The notes under the pieces are model-generated. The model had not been told where the DNA came from. It was given only the letters and a program-made list of their open reading frames with translations, and ran no database searches. Positions 35,256 through 43,996 of a DNA stretch of 55,914 nt are shown in pieces (position 1 is the stretch's first letter; each line of letters starts with the position of its first letter). Source of the stretch: an uncultured Prevotella sp. (GTDB lineage: Bacteria > Bacteroidota > Bacteroidia > Bacteroidales > Bacteroidaceae); NCBI GenBank assembly GCA_905233165.1, contig CAJODL010000015.1:1-55914 (forward strand), given 5' to 3'. The position numbers and the translations under genes were made by a program.

Positions 35256-37685
35256 TTACAATGTGAATTTAACATTTGCCATCAATGTGCGTCCTGGCTT
35301 ATACCAAGGCATTACTGTCATAGTAGCACCTGACATATATGTTTTTTTATCAAATAGATTCTCACAATTAACTTGCAGCGTTACATGATTTCCAATCTGA
35401 TATTTTGTGCCTAGATCAAATAAAATATTAGCAGAAATCTTCTCATCCTCATACATTTCTGTATTTCGCACTCTAACATACGAATTGGTAGAGAATCGGA
35501 TATTTGAAGTAACCCAAAGTTTGTGGGATGGTTTGTTCAGGATGTTATAAGAGAAAATACCATTAGTGACAAAGTTAGGAACAGCATAGATGTGATTATC
35601 CTTATAATAATAGTCTGTGGCAGAGAGCACATAAGAATAACTTGCCGTCAAGTCTGCTTTCATGCGCTTATGGTTATAGTGTAAATCCATCTCTGTACCA
35701 ATTATCTCCAATTTACCGGAATTACGATATTTTGCCTCCTCGAGTTTTGCTCCAGGAATAGAATAAATGATGTCAGTGAACTTGTTATAGAACAGATTGA
35801 CATCGTAGGTTAGATGTAGAGGTATAATCTCCCCCAAGATATCAAACTGAATAGCATTGAGGTATTCAGGTTTCAGGTCGTCACCACCCAAGTAAGAGTT
35901 GTCAGTATTACGACGATAGAAATAAGGAGCATCGACAAACGAACGGGAATAAGACAACTTCATGCCTAAATTATTTTTGGGAGTATAGATGAGAGCTATA
36001 CGTGGAGAGACGGCATTGATACGTGAGCTGTTTGCCCTATACTTGCTGTCAAATCGCAACCCGGCATTCAAGATGAGTTTCTTCGTGAAGTAATGCTTGT
36101 CTTGTAAGAAGAACGATACGCTGTTCTCACGTCCAGTAATAATATTATTGTTCTTTTCTGCAAGTAAAAGCTGAACAGAGTCAAAGTTCTCTCCCAACAA
36201 TCCGTATGTATCATAGAGAGAAAAATATTCGAATTGCATGCCAGTAAGGACGTTGCCCTTCATACCTCCTAAGGTATAATTCCAGTCACCTCTTGCGGTA
36301 GCTCCCAACGTCATCTCTTTCCAATCATATATCTGATAAGCACCAATCCACTTTACGGTTATAATCTCTCCATGTTCATCTTTCTTCGCAGTGCCATCAG
36401 GATTAAAATCCGGATATTCCATTCCGTCAGATGCTACTGAATAGTCGCAGAAGGTGTACCAGTCACCATAGATAGAAGCATTCAATGAAAACTTTCCCCA
36501 ACTCTTCTTATAACCTATATCAGCATGATTTTCATCTATTCCATATCCAGCTTTCTGCCCGTCAAACCTACGATATGCATCATAATTGTAAGTCTGCCCC
36601 AGAATAGAATACTGTTGGGCTTTCTTGCCACTCTTACGGCTGAACATTATGGAGAAATCTTTGTAGGTGAAATTGAAGCCCACATCGTAGGACGGTTTGT
36701 CAGAGTATTTATTGATATGCGCATTGCCGCCATATACCAATGGGGGAGTTGATCTGTAAAGTTGTGTATAATACTCATCCAACGAAGGTGACACATATCT
36801 GTCTTCACCCTTTGAGTTATACAGAGAAGCCCACACCAATACGTCAGCACCCATATAATGTGTTCCAGCCAGAAAGTCTGCTTTATGCGTATTCCATGAA
36901 CCATATCCATATTGTGCCGATAAGCCATTGATGCTGGCTCCTTCTTTCGTGATGATATTTACAACCGCTGTTAGAGCCACATTACCATACAGAGAAGATG
37001 CAGGACCACGCAGCACCTCTATATGGTCTATCTTCTGGGTACTGATAGCATAGTCTGTTCTTCCGATATTCGTTGAACGGGCATTCAGGCGGTGGCCGTT
37101 TTCCATGATAAGAATCTTTTCCTGGCTGATAGTATAGGCACCATGCATGGCAACGTTATCAAGATTATAGGATGCCACCTCTGTGATGCCGGGGACATAG
37201 GCTGCCAGAATCTGATTGAGATTCTTGTTGTAGCCCAGAGCATCTATCATCTCGGTAGTAATGATTGTCACAGGAACCGGGGTCTCAAGAACACTTTCTG
37301 CCTGACTGGAAGCCGTGGTAATAGTCGTTCCGCGTCCTGTCTTCAATCGGGAAATCATCTCCTCAAAACGTACAGGGTCCTGCACTGATGAATAGTAAGG
37401 ATTCTCTTTTAACAACAGTGTGGCATAATACTCTGATTTCTCTTGGTTATCCTGAGCCAGGAAGCAGAGTGATATCAGGCGGTAGGCATTCTGTTTCAGA
37501 TTCCCCTGAAAATCGTTGATGTTTGTTTCCAATAAGTCCAGGGCAGCATCAAAACGGCCTATCTTATAATCATTCTCAGCTTGTGTGTATATATCACGAG
37601 ACGTACCGTTGTCTTGAGCCTGAATATCCATTGGAAGCAACAGGATGGTCATTATAATTAATACAAAGTATTGTAATATCTTCAT
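35256..37685 (-). CDS. TonB-dependent outer-membrane receptor with N-terminal TPR region
   Basis: 809 aa. Signal peptide (MKILQYFVLIIMTILLLPMD), then about residues 28-112 are helical, TPR-like (AENDYKIGRFDAALDLL; LISLCFLAQDNQEKSEYYAT). The plug domain covers about 130-250 (PVPVTIITTEMIDALGYNKN, DHIEVLRGPASSLYGNVALT) and the rest is a beta barrel ending in FTL-type aromatic closure (MANVKFTL). It imports a bound substrate, energised by TonB. It lacks the CarboxypepD_reg-like N-domain usual for SusC proteins and has no SusD partner, so it is more like a siderophore or vitamin receptor. It is 14 bases after the sensor gene and 3 before the NRPS. Confidence 0.9.
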   Translation of the reverse strand: MKILQYFVLIIMTILLLPMDIQAQDNGTSRDIYTQAENDYKIGRFDAALDLLETNINDFQGNLKQNAYRLISLCFLAQDNQEKSEYYATLLLKENPYYSSVQDPVRFEEMISRLKTGRGTTITTASSQAESVLETPVPVTIITTEMIDALGYNKNLNQILAAYVPGITEVASYNLDNVAMHGAYTISQEKILIMENGHRLNARSTNIGRTDYAISTQKIDHIEVLRGPASSLYGNVALTAVVNIITKEGASINGLSAQYGYGSWNTHKADFLAGTHYMGADVLVWASLYNSKGEDRYVSPSLDEYYTQLYRSTPPLVYGGNAHINKYSDKPSYDVGFNFTYKDFSIMFSRKSGKKAQQYSILGQTYNYDAYRRFDGQKAGYGIDENHADIGYKKSWGKFSLNASIYGDWYTFCDYSVASDGMEYPDFNPDGTAKKDEHGEIITVKWIGAYQIYDWKEMTLGATARGDWNYTLGGMKGNVLTGMQFEYFSLYDTYGLLGENFDSVQLLLAEKNNNIITGRENSVSFFLQDKHYFTKKLILNAGLRFDSKYRANSSRINAVSPRIALIYTPKNNLGMKLSYSRSFVDAPYFYRRNTDNSYLGGDDLKPEYLNAIQFDILGEIIPLHLTYDVNLFYNKFTDIIYSIPGAKLEEAKYRNSGKLEIIGTEMDLHYNHKRMKADLTASYSYVLSATDYYYKDNHIYAVPNFVTNGIFSYNILNKPSHKLWVTSNIRFSTNSYVRVRNTEMYEDEKISANILFDLGTKYQIGNHVTLQVNCENLFDKKTYMSGATMTVMPWYKPGRTLMANVKFTL

Positions 37686-37699
37686 CAGACTAAACTTTT

Positions 37700-40600
37700 T
37701 TATGTGGGCAACGTAATGGTAAACTCACTATAGTTATCTTTGACAGAATTCATTTGTATGTCGCCCCCGTGGTTCTGCACAATCTCACGACTCAGGTATA
37801 GACCGATACCTGATGCCTCGCCTGTAGTCTTTGTTGTAAAGAATGGGTCGAATATCTTTTCCTTGATAGTATCTTCAATACCTATACCATTGTCTCGTAT
37901 CATGATAGATACACTATCTTTTCCGGCAACAGCGCTGAGAGATATTTCTGGCACATAAGCACCAGACTGTTCACGCTTTGCCTTTTTGACAACGGCATAG
38001 ACGGCATTAGTAAGAATGCTCATCACCATCTTGCTCAACTGGGTGGCATTACCATTGATATTTATTTCGTTTTCTGGAATATCGAGTACTGTCTTGATGG
38101 CATATTGTTTGATGTCGTCAGTATAGTAGGCATTCAGCATGTCAAAGTTTTGTTTAAGCACAGAAGTCAGAGACATTGGCACGATACCCCCTGAACGGTC
38201 TTTCAGCATCTCCTCCATAGCCTTCAGCGTACGGGTGGTGTTTTGTCCGTGCTGACTGACTTTCTGTAGGTTTTCTCGTAACATGTCGAGTACGTCAACT
38301 GTATCTTCATAGTTCTCGCTGTCCATCTTTTCTTTGTCGTCCTCAATGTTTGTTTCAATATCCTTGACAAGACCTTCCGACAATTTTGAGAAATTATTGA
38401 TATAGTTCAGCGGGTTCAATATACGGTCAATAAGTCCCTGCGTCAGTTTACCGACTGTAGCCATCTTCTCCTGGCGTATCAGTTCGTGCTGGGCATTATT
38501 CAGGTCATCGAGTGCTTTCTCAAGGCTCTTTGACTTCTCCTCAATTTCGTCTCTCTGCTTTACGACCTCTGAGGTGCGTTCCTTAACGACACGCTCCAGT
38601 TTTTCCTTCTCCCTATTCAGCCTGTGCAGACGATAGCGGAATACCATCATTACCAGGAGTCCAAACAGCAGGGCATACAGCACATTCATATACCAACGCA
38701 TATAGAATGGGTATGCAATACTGAAGTCCAGCGTAGCAATTTCCGACAGCTTGCCATTAGCCAGTCTTGCTTGTATGAAAAGTCTGTATGAGCCATAGGA
38801 GAGGTTCAGATATTCTACTTGATTATCATCTTCCCATGCGCTCCATGAACCATCGTTAAGTCGATGACGGTACAGTGTCTTTCCTACCAACGGAACGTGG
38901 TTCAGGGCAAAGGTAAATCTCAGGTCTCTCTGGTTAGAATTCAGATCCAGGAGTTCTTTTTTAATCTTATTATATCCACCCCACAGTACGCTGTCACCAT
39001 TCAGTACGACGGAACGGAACAGCAATGTAGGCTTGTATGTTAAAGCAGGGTCCTTCTCCTGAAGGTTTATAACAGCCAGCCCGTTGTCCATTCCCAGCCA
39101 TACTTCCTTATCGTTATTGTAAACGGCATGTATAGCGATGTCATTAAAAGGAAACAGCTGCGCGTCCATGTCGTGAAGCCTGCGATTGTTTTTCCAACGA
39201 TACAGGCCCTTTCCCTCATTGTTTGTCAGCCACGTTACCTTTCTCTTGTCAATATGCGAGAAATGAGGGTAGGGGAATGGGGTAGTAGTCAGAATGTTTA
39301 CGACGCAGACAGTGTCTTCAAGAGGCACCAATGTTGAGATGTTGTCGTTAATATAATTGAGTTTGTATGGCTTAAAGACAGACTGCTTATTCTCTGCTCG
39401 CCATATTTCTCCGTACAGGTTTCGTGCCCAGATATGTCCCTTAGCATCTTTCAGTATTGTCTTCGTCATCTCGAGCTTACATATCTTCTTACGGTTATTG
39501 CCGTCTGCAGTCATGGTATAGATACCATCCTGCTCGCCCGTATATACCACTCCGTCGTAATACATGATGCTGGTGGTACTCGTGGTTGTAAGCTGCCTCG
39601 GCATGCCCTCTCCGGAAATGCGGAATGTTCCGCTGGCCGTTGCGACATACATGGCGTTAGCAGCAATAGCAATGCCCCAACAAGCATGATGGATGCCTGG
39701 AACATTTTCCATGCGGTGTCCCACTTGCCGGAACAAACCAGTGCTGGTGCCAACGTATTTTCTGCCCATAAAGACATCTATTGCCGTCACGTCACCCTTT
39801 AGTCCCTCATGGGGTGTGAAACGTGAATAGATAGAAGGTATCTGTACGGCAAACACGCCATTGTCGGTAACGCCCCATACTATGCCGTGACCATCATAGT
39901 CAATCCACGAAACATTATTGTTGCAGAGGCCGTTATCTTCGTTCAACTTGTATAGTTCATGCCCGGCAGCATCTGTCACGACAAGTCCGTCTCCTGATAT
40001 GACAAGTACCTTGTATCCGTTATTAAGTTCAAGTTCCTGAGTGACACCTCTCAGCACGATGTCACGAGTATTGCCGCTTTCAACAGCATCGATATCCACT
40101 ATGTCGGTCAGTCCGTTGCTGTCTATATTCTTGTCTACCAGCTTCTCCAGCACCACCTTATTATCCTTCACCATGTACATGTTGCCGTCATTGACGAGGA
40201 AATGCAGGTGTTTGTCTCTCTCCCATATCTCAAGCACCTCACCACGGAACTGTCCGGTCTTGGACATCTGTTGCAGAGCCAGTTCGCCGTTGTCTTTGGT
40301 GATAACTCTTCCGAAATAGTTGTAGCCGCCAACCCATATTACGTCTTTGCTGTCCTGATATACCACGGTAATACGCGTAATGTCGGAATTGTGTAGCATG
40401 CGCCATTCTGCCATGTCATAGTACATCAGGCCCTCGAAGTTAGCAACAAAGACAGTGCCGTCACGACTGACTTCTACGTCAAGATTGCTCTTATTGCCGT
40501 GATACTCCTCAGCAGTAAAATTCCTTATGACTGGCATACCCTGTGACATCGCCATACTTGTTGACAGCAACATGAGCCCATAAAGAAACAATCTTTTCAT
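37700..40600 (-). CDS. Periplasmic-propeller sensor kinase with altered H-box
   Basis: 966 aa. Signal peptide (MKRLFLYGLMLLSTSMAMSQ), a beta-propeller of two-component-regulator type (about 40-520), a Y_Y_Y beta-sandwich (about 550-630) and one membrane segment (about 637-656). A coiled coil (660-710) leads into a dimerisation region and a GHKL ATPase domain (about 835-966; N box TNAVYAV, DNGIGI, FDPFFTTK, GIGLYLSREIV). At the H-box, where relatives read GIAHEI-NPLN, this protein reads GLIDRILNPLN, so Asp725 replaces the phosphoacceptor histidine. No response regulator or AraC domain is attached or nearby. It probably senses a periplasmic ligand; how it signals is unclear. Overlaps the propeller gene upstream by four bases. 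Confidence 0.85.
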   Translation of the reverse strand: MKRLFLYGLMLLSTSMAMSQGMPVIRNFTAEEYHGNKSNLDVEVSRDGTVFVANFEGLMYYDMAEWRMLHNSDITRITVVYQDSKDVIWVGGYNYFGRVITKDNGELALQQMSKTGQFRGEVLEIWERDKHLHFLVNDGNMYMVKDNKVVLEKLVDKNIDSNGLTDIVDIDAVESGNTRDIVLRGVTQELELNNGYKVLVISGDGLVVTDAAGHELYKLNEDNGLCNNNVSWIDYDGHGIVWGVTDNGVFAVQIPSIYSRFTPHEGLKGDVTAIDVFMGRKYVGTSTGLFRQVGHRMENVPGIHHACWGIAIAANAMYVATASGTFRISGEGMPRQLTTTSTTSIMYYDGVVYTGEQDGIYTMTADGNNRKKICKLEMTKTILKDAKGHIWARNLYGEIWRAENKQSVFKPYKLNYINDNISTLVPLEDTVCVVNILTTTPFPYPHFSHIDKRKVTWLTNNEGKGLYRWKNNRRLHDMDAQLFPFNDIAIHAVYNNDKEVWLGMDNGLAVINLQEKDPALTYKPTLLFRSVVLNGDSVLWGGYNKIKKELLDLNSNQRDLRFTFALNHVPLVGKTLYRHRLNDGSWSAWEDDNQVEYLNLSYGSYRLFIQARLANGKLSEIATLDFSIAYPFYMRWYMNVLYALLFGLLVMMVFRYRLHRLNREKEKLERVVKERTSEVVKQRDEIEEKSKSLEKALDDLNNAQHELIRQEKMATVGKLTQGLIDRILNPLNYINNFSKLSEGLVKDIETNIEDDKEKMDSENYEDTVDVLDMLRENLQKVSQHGQNTTRTLKAMEEMLKDRSGGIVPMSLTSVLKQNFDMLNAYYTDDIKQYAIKTVLDIPENEININGNATQLSKMVMSILTNAVYAVVKKAKREQSGAYVPEISLSAVAGKDSVSIMIRDNGIGIEDTIKEKIFDPFFTTKTTGEASGIGLYLSREIVQNHGGDIQMNSVKDNYSEFTITLPT

Positions 40601-42186
40601 CGCTTCGCCTCCTTTCCGTTGATAAACGATTCATAGGGAACGTTCTTTCCGATGTAGTAGTTCCACTCCTCGGTAGTAAGATTGCGCTTCAGTTTCTTCT
40701 TCAGCATATCAACCATAACAGGCACCGATATCAATGCATCTGTGATGACACCATCTTGGTCACCAATCCATATTGACTCCTTCTTCTTGTCGTAGCAGAA
40801 GTTCATTATCCATGAATCTGTTGTCACCATCGTTGTCGGCTCTATCTTCTCGCTGGCTGTGTTCCAGAACTTCACGGTGCCGTCATAGCTTGATGTCAGC
40901 AGTTTATAGCTGTTCAACTTAATTTGCGAAATGCGTGACAGGTGCCCGACAAGCTTTGTTACCTTCGATGTCCTCTCGTTAAAAAGATATACCGTGCCGT
41001 CGCTCATGCCATAGACCCGTTGTTTGCTATTCTTAGAGCTGGCAAAGGCTGTCACACGTCCTGATACAGGATTTTGAGAGGTGGATATCTTGTCTATACT
41101 CGTCACCAGATGCTGCCTGCCCTTGTCATCAAACAGAATCGGCAAGTTGTTATAGCGGCTACAACATGTTATGCGGAAGTTGAGGCTGCGGCTGGCGACA
41201 ATCTTCTTCTCTTTGATATTGTAGAATGCCAGTCCGTTATTGCTTGCCACAAGCAATGTGTTGTCATCAAGCGAGGTGACAAACATTGGATTGTCAAGTC
41301 CCGTCAGAGGTGTTACCTTGTAAGAGCCGTTCTCAAAACATACCAGGTTGCCGTTTCTGCTTACGACGGCAAAGAATGTACCGTCTTTATTCACATAAGC
41401 GCTGCGGAAGTCGTATTTAGAATCATTAAAGAGAGTCTTAGTGACGATTTTATCTCCCTGTTTCTGGTGTACCATGACAGCACCGTATGAACCCGCCGTC
41501 AAAATCTTTTCCTCCTTTGTCGGCAAGTCGTACACACACATCACAGCGCCACGATGCTTCGGGTAAGAAAGCATACCCTTACTTGTCAGCAGTAGCGACT
41601 GGAAGACGGCAGGGTAATATACATCACCCTTATAGCGGGTAGTATAGAGATATGAAGCATAAGCCAAGAGCGTAGCCAGTTCAGAATTTCCAGACATCTC
41701 TTCTGCCATTGCCACCGAGCCCAGAGAACGTCCCAGTGTGATATAGCTCAAGGTGTCAGCCACGCGCTTGGAGAATTCCGCCTGCACACGCTGGTGCTCT
41801 GCCATCAGCCTCTCGCTCTCTGCCACCTTACGCGCATCCTGAGCCTGATGTTCCGATACCACAGCCTTCTGCTGCGCCTCCAACGCATTCTGTCGTTCTA
41901 TTTCTGCGCTCTGTCTCATGACGTCAGCCATACGCTTCTGCTGCAAAGCCTCTTCGCGCTGTTCGTCAGAAATCTCCTTCTGCTGAAAGGCGATATCCTC
42001 CATCTGCTTACTGATGCTACGTAGCACTACGGAACGCTTCTGGTCCTTCTGGAGCCCCGCAATCTGTGCCTCCATCTCTGTGACACGCCCACGTTCCGAG
42101 TACCAACCGATGATACCCGCTACAGCCGCTCCCAACAAGGCAAGTCCGACAAGACCTTCTGCTATAATCCGTTTCTTCACAGTCAT
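40597..42186 (-). CDS. Membrane-anchored coiled-coil/WD40-type beta-propeller protein
   Basis: 529 aa. A membrane anchor at about residues 8-28, then a long coiled coil (33-150) rich in Glu, Gln and Arg (QQKRMADVMRQSAEIERQNA). Residues about 205-490 are a beta-propeller with WD40-like blades (LVGHLSRISQIKLNSYKLLT, then SSYDGTVKFWN). The tail KLKRNLTTEEWNYYIGKNVP matches the C-terminus usual after WD40 repeats in STAND-type NTPases, but no NTPase domain is present. Likely an inner-membrane protein-protein scaffold; side of the membrane not certain. Overlaps its neighbours on both sides by four bases. Confidence 0.8.
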   Translation of the reverse strand: MTVKKRIIAEGLVGLALLGAAVAGIIGWYSERGRVTEMEAQIAGLQKDQKRSVVLRSISKQMEDIAFQQKEISDEQREEALQQKRMADVMRQSAEIERQNALEAQQKAVVSEHQAQDARKVAESERLMAEHQRVQAEFSKRVADTLSYITLGRSLGSVAMAEEMSGNSELATLLAYASYLYTTRYKGDVYYPAVFQSLLLTSKGMLSYPKHRGAVMCVYDLPTKEEKILTAGSYGAVMVHQKQGDKIVTKTLFNDSKYDFRSAYVNKDGTFFAVVSRNGNLVCFENGSYKVTPLTGLDNPMFVTSLDDNTLLVASNNGLAFYNIKEKKIVASRSLNFRITCCSRYNNLPILFDDKGRQHLVTSIDKISTSQNPVSGRVTAFASSKNSKQRVYGMSDGTVYLFNERTSKVTKLVGHLSRISQIKLNSYKLLTSSYDGTVKFWNTASEKIEPTTMVTTDSWIMNFCYDKKKESIWIGDQDGVITDALISVPVMVDMLKKKLKRNLTTEEWNYYIGKNVPYESFINGKEAKR

Positions 42187-43958
42187 TCTTTGGGGAACTG
42201 GCCGTTGAGGGCGTAGTTGACGATGTACATTACGTCTGACATGTTGATTTTGCCATCTTCGTCGGCATCAGCAGCGATTTCTTTGAAGGATGCATCAGGC
42301 CTGTTGAGAATGTAATTTGTAATGGAATTTGCATCAGACATGTTAACTTCTCCATCGCCATTGGCATCGCCACGAAGATACCTGAAAGTGAAGTCTATAC
42401 TGTAGTCTGCATTCTGTACGATGTTATATATCGGTTTGTCTATTGTGCCGTCCTTTGCCCAGTAGTCGGTCAGCTGTGTTACGCCCTGCGAGCCTGGGAA
42501 TGGGTCGCCGAGAAGATCTTTATAATAAATTGAATCTGCTACAGAATAATCGAAGTATCCTATCAGCCTTCCATCAGCAGGAATTACTGTTATGCCCGGA
42601 TTGCCTTTTTGACCGTTTGGCAAACCATGATTAATGCTGAATTTCTCAATAGCAGTGTTAATGTGTGTGACAACCATTCCTGTACCTGTATTTTTCCTGA
42701 ATCCAAGGTACCACTCATTGTCGGCAGGGATGGCTTCAAGAATCCAATATTCATTGGCATTGTTTCCTGATATCTTGTATGCCTGTCCTCCATCTTTGAG
42801 TGGCGTAAGGGTTACTTTCTGGGAGTCGGTCAGTTCCTGTATGTCATCAATCCATCCGAAAAGATAGCGTTCAAAAGCGTTAAGAGGGGTAGGGAGGCAT
42901 CCATTACAACGATTCTCTCCACCATCCATCAGAGACCATTCCTCCATGCTCTGGTTGTCGTAATCAGTATATTCCCATTTCTTATCATAATCACTTGTGG
43001 CATATAGATCCGTAATACCCATAGCGTGGCAGAACTCATGAGCGAAAACACCAATGCCTGCTACTTGTGGTTCGATTTGAAGATCTTCGTAAATGGATGG
43101 TGAAAAATTCAGTTCATTACTCATGCCTGCTCTATGAACTTTCTTACCATCGACAGTACAGAAAGAACCTCCGTCAATGTATTTTACTTTTGGCCAAATA
43201 ACATTTTTTACTCCCCAAGCTCCTCCATATCCTGCATAGATGATATATACGAGGTCAACATTTCCGTCATTATCTTGGTCATATTGCGTGAAGTCAACAG
43301 TCCCCTCTGCTGCTGCACAGGCATCCTTGATAAATGCGTTTTCATTTTGGGAATAGTATGCGGCAGTGTTATTGACTTTGAAAGTACCATAGATGTCAAA
43401 TTGTGGGGAGAATTTTTCACCGCTGCAGGCCCTGAAATATTGGGCTACGGAACCTTGACTTCTTATGACAAAACCATGTTCGGATACATCAGTATTTATC
43501 TCCTCGCTATTGAGGAATTTCTCAAAATCTTCCTGCCCGTAAGTAAACGAGACATCAGAGAACTCCACCATCAGCACCAATACTTTCGGTGAGCCTTTAC
43601 TTGGGAACAGTTTATATCCAGAAAGATGTCCGTTGGTAGTAGTTGTAGCTGTTACAGACGACCTTAGCGTCCTTGCGCGATTTTCGCTTTCCTGTTGCTG
43701 TTCATCAGCAATAGCATTGAGGCTGTCTTTCTGCTCCTTGGAGGCAACATGGTAATAGTCGCCCTCAGAGTTATAGAGAATTATCTCCCCGCTTCGACTT
43801 CTATAGAAGTGAAGATTCTCGTCACCCACTAACGTAGCAGAGACAATGCGTCCGTCATTCAGGGTAATATCCCTGAAAAAACGTACCGCCTTAGAAGCGT
43901 TGACACTAATAGAAGCCAATGTGGCAAGAAGGAGTATTATAATGCGAGTAGTCTTCAA
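42183..43958 (-). CDS. M6-family metalloprotease with dockerin-like tail
   Basis: 591 aa. Signal peptide (TTG start, KTTRIIILLLATLASISVNA). The zinc motif is HEFCH (307-311; HExxH) within GIGVFAHEFCHAMGITDLYA, as in immune-inhibitor-A (M6) proteases. The residues before it (QYDQDNDGNVDLVYIIYAGYG) are typical. The C-terminus (about 525-591) is a dockerin-type pair of calcium-loop motifs (GDANGDGEVNMSDA and DEDGKINMSDV), much like the tail of the CotH protein at 2119. Exported endoprotease, target unknown. The TTG at 43958 is the only possible start: a TGA lies two codons upstream. The TTG belongs to a TTGAACA repeat array. Confidence 0.87.
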   Translation of the reverse strand: MKTTRIIILLLATLASISVNASKAVRFFRDITLNDGRIVSATLVGDENLHFYRSRSGEIILYNSEGDYYHVASKEQKDSLNAIADEQQQESENRARTLRSSVTATTTTNGHLSGYKLFPSKGSPKVLVLMVEFSDVSFTYGQEDFEKFLNSEEINTDVSEHGFVIRSQGSVAQYFRACSGEKFSPQFDIYGTFKVNNTAAYYSQNENAFIKDACAAAEGTVDFTQYDQDNDGNVDLVYIIYAGYGGAWGVKNVIWPKVKYIDGGSFCTVDGKKVHRAGMSNELNFSPSIYEDLQIEPQVAGIGVFAHEFCHAMGITDLYATSDYDKKWEYTDYDNQSMEEWSLMDGGENRCNGCLPTPLNAFERYLFGWIDDIQELTDSQKVTLTPLKDGGQAYKISGNNANEYWILEAIPADNEWYLGFRKNTGTGMVVTHINTAIEKFSINHGLPNGQKGNPGITVIPADGRLIGYFDYSVADSIYYKDLLGDPFPGSQGVTQLTDYWAKDGTIDKPIYNIVQNADYSIDFTFRYLRGDANGDGEVNMSDANSITNYILNRPDASFKEIAADADEDGKINMSDVMYIVNYALNGQFPKE

Positions 43959-43996
43959 TGTTCAATCTTCAATGTTCAATGTTCAATGTTCAATTC
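43953..43996. repeat. TTCAATG heptamer array between GH28-GH105 and M6 genes
   Basis: Six 7-base words. On the coding (minus) strand they read ATTGAAC and supply both the last codons and TGA stop of the upstream gene and the TTG start of the protease gene. Confidence 0.85.
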
